A stretch of DNA of 64,000 nt from Bin5 sp965221345 (GTDB taxonomy: Bacteria; Chloroflexota; Anaerolineae; Caldilineales; Caldilineaceae): the NCBI GenBank assembly GCA_965221345.1, contig CBDCSD010000001.1, forward strand, positions 310,001 to 374,000, given 5' to 3'. Below are positions 62,544-64,000 of the stretch, piece by piece (the stretch's first letter is position 1; every line of letters starts with the position of its first letter). Both the position numbers and the translations under genes were made by a program. The notes beneath the pieces were generated by a model that was given only the letters and a program-made list of their open reading frames with translations, was not told the origin of the DNA and did no database searches.

Positions 62544-64000
62544 GACGGCAGCGGCGAATGGCTCGTGGCCAACTTTTCCACACTGCGCCGCAGCCCTTTC
62601 CACTCGTTCTCGGCGCGCTGCAGATCGGCCGCCAGCGTCTCCAGCTTTTCCCGCTCCACGCGCACGAAGCGGGTGTAGGGCGTAACTGCCTCCCGGATGC
62701 GTTGCACACTGGCCGTCAGCTCCGATTCGAACTGCTGGGTGATGGCGGTATCAAGCCGCCGCCGCAGGTCGCCGATGCGCGTGCGCAACTGCGCCTTAAC
62801 CTTCTGCCGCCGGTAGGGGAGCACGTAGAGGCCGAGGGCGGCAAGCGCACTGGCGCCAAGGATACCGGTCACATCGAGGAAGGTGGTATTCAGGATCACC
62901 ACCAGGATCGCACCCAGACCGATCGCGCCCGCCTCGACCGCGGCCGTCTGGATGATGGCCCGCTGCACATCCTGGGCCAGCTTCAGCGCCTCCGCCTCGC
63001 GGTCATAGGAGTCGACCACCTCCTGGGCGCTGCGGCCGATGCTCTTGAGCAGATTCTGGCGGTTGAAATCAAAGTCGCCCCGCACCTGGCCGATCATCTG
63101 GTCGGTGTGCTGGAGCGAGCGGCGCTCGATAAACTCCATCACGGCCTGCCACTGGCGGTAGTCGCGCTCGATCAACCAGTCGATCAGTTCGTTCACATGA
63201 TGCTCGACCGCATGGCTGCTGTCGGCCAGCACGCGGCGCTCGAACTCACCCCGTAGCCGCTCGCTGTTCACCAGCTCGACGATGCGGGTGATGCGCAGAT
63301 TCTCGTCGAAGAAACGGTCGCCCCGCTCCGCCATCTCGTAGAGGACGTTATCGACGCGGTCGCTCTGGTAACGAAAGTCTCGCCGCATCTCGCTCTGGTA
63401 GGCCGCCAACTGCTGGTCGATGGCGTCCAGCGCCCGAAAGTCGCCCTTGAGTAGGGACTGGCGCTGGCTGATCACCTCCTGGTAGTTGGCGATCAGCGCT
63501 GCAGCGATGCCGATCGGGTTTGAAAGTTGCAGCCGCACGCGCTCTCCTGCGTCGAGAAAGTCGAGAATGTACTGCTCCAGCGCGCCGAACTGGCTGCGCT
63601 GCCAGAGCGAGGATTGCGGGTTGGGAAGTGAAGGGGGAAAGGGTATTTTCGAGTCGCTAGTCGTCTCGTTCCCGGCTCGTCTGTGCGGGGTGAGGGGTTC
63701 TCTCGCTCCTCTCTCCTCTTCACTCTTTCCTCGCAGTTTCGCTTCCAACGCGAGGCGGGCGCTGACGGCAAAGATCGCCGGCGCAACCCCGAGCAACTCG
63801 TGGGCGTTCTGGCGCACGAATTCCAGTACCTGCCGCTGCTCCGCCTCCGTGGTCAGCAGCTCGATCTTGTTGACCACCATAACGACCTTTTTGCCCCAAT
63901 CCCGAATCTGCTGCAGGAAGACGCGCTCCGATTCGCTGAATGGCCGGTCCGCGCTGGTGACGAAGAGGACGAGGTCGCTGCGGGGCACGAAATGCTCGGT
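62540..64000 (-). CDS. dynamin-like GTPase, N-terminus beyond window
   Basis: 486 codons of a larger protein entering from the right edge. FVPRSDLVLFVTSADRPFSE and VVMVVNKIEL (the G4 NKxE/D-type motif, with the G1 P-loop outside the window) place it in the dynamin-like/DUF GTPase family of bacteria. The middle is helical; a hydrophobic hairpin AGAIGLGAILVVILNTTFL and IGVSALAALGLYVL-like segment about 100 residues before the end should anchor it in the membrane, and a coiled coil closes it. Such proteins remodel membranes or protect them under stress. A Ser/Glu-rich insert (about residues 85-110) is unusual. Confidence 0.85.
   Translation of the reverse strand, partial: TEHFVPRSDLVLFVTSADRPFSESERVFLQQIRDWGKKVVMVVNKIELLTTEAEQRQVLEFVRQNAHELLGVAPAIFAVSARLALEAKLRGKSEEERGAREPLTPHRRAGNETTSDSKIPFPPSLPNPQSSLWQRSQFGALEQYILDFLDAGERVRLQLSNPIGIAAALIANYQEVISQRQSLLKGDFRALDAIDQQLAAYQSEMRRDFRYQSDRVDNVLYEMAERGDRFFDENLRITRIVELVNSERLRGEFERRVLADSSHAVEHHVNELIDWLIERDYRQWQAVMEFIERRSLQHTDQMIGQVRGDFDFNRQNLLKSIGRSAQEVVDSYDREAEALKLAQDVQRAIIQTAAVEAGAIGLGAILVVILNTTFLDVTGILGASALAALGLYVLPYRRQKVKAQLRTRIGDLRRRLDTAITQQFESELTASVQRIREAVTPYTRFVRVEREKLETLAADLQRAENEWKGLRRSVEKLATSHSPLPS

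Overview
The window looks like a chromosomal segment of a GC-rich member of the Chloroflexota, most probably a Caldilineaceae/Anaerolineae-type organism. This is inferred from gene content: a fused NuoC-NuoD, Chloroflexota-style lipoproteins with SH3b domains, DUF6807 plus Gfo/Idh/MocA plus phytanoyl-CoA dioxygenase genes around an ABC sugar importer, and Gram-positive-type LexA boxes. No rRNA or ribosomal-protein gene is present to settle it. Most genes are on the minus strand, and intergenic spaces are unusually rich in short dispersed repeats.

Left part (1-12.8 kb): a truncated membrane-protein start at the left edge, an MFS exporter, a sucrase/ferredoxin-like protein, a lone ferric-iron-type binding lipoprotein, an Mrp-type ATPase lacking its usual cysteines, a FAD amine-oxidase-like enzyme, a small CxxC protein, a metallo-beta-lactamase-fold hydrolase, and a partial complex I cluster nuoB-nuoCD-nuoI. 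NuoB and NuoI both carry extra charged C-terminal tails.

Accessory island (12.9-25.4 kb): a remnant of an ISAs1-type transposase is followed by about 2.4 kb of non-coding DNA made of modular 10-nt tandem arrays and degenerate longer repeats. Then come a type III restriction-modification pair (mod-res), a GmrSD-like DUF262/DUF1524 gene, two small coupled ORFs that look like restriction-enzyme remnants, an abortive-infection-like gene inside a perfect 24-bp inverted repeat, a broken HigA-like antitoxin, an orphan VapB-like antitoxin and a Phd-PIN toxin-antitoxin pair. A dispersed approximately 31-nt repeat lies between these modules, so the island reads as a row of repeat-punctuated defence cassettes.

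Middle part (25.4-39.2 kb): a carbohydrate or osmolyte uptake and oxidation region with DUF6807, two Gfo/Idh/MocA oxidoreductases, three PhyH dioxygenases (two of them a tandem duplication), and a binding protein plus two permeases of a CUT1-type ABC transporter without its ATPase. A PstS-like lipoprotein overlapping uppP follows.

Right part (39.3-64 kb): housekeeping genes tgt, recA, lysA, mazG, tRNA-Arg(TCG) and uvrA; a Uma2 protein with a repeat-built coiled coil; an EamA exporter; a lipid-linked glycosyltransferase pair; three related secreted proteins with SH3b and PsbP-like domains, one internally duplicated; a NUDIX hydrolase; a GNAT acetyltransferase and a dynamin-like GTPase running off the right edge. 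recA and uvrA each have a perfect GAAC-N4-GTTC box upstream, which points to one LexA regulon.
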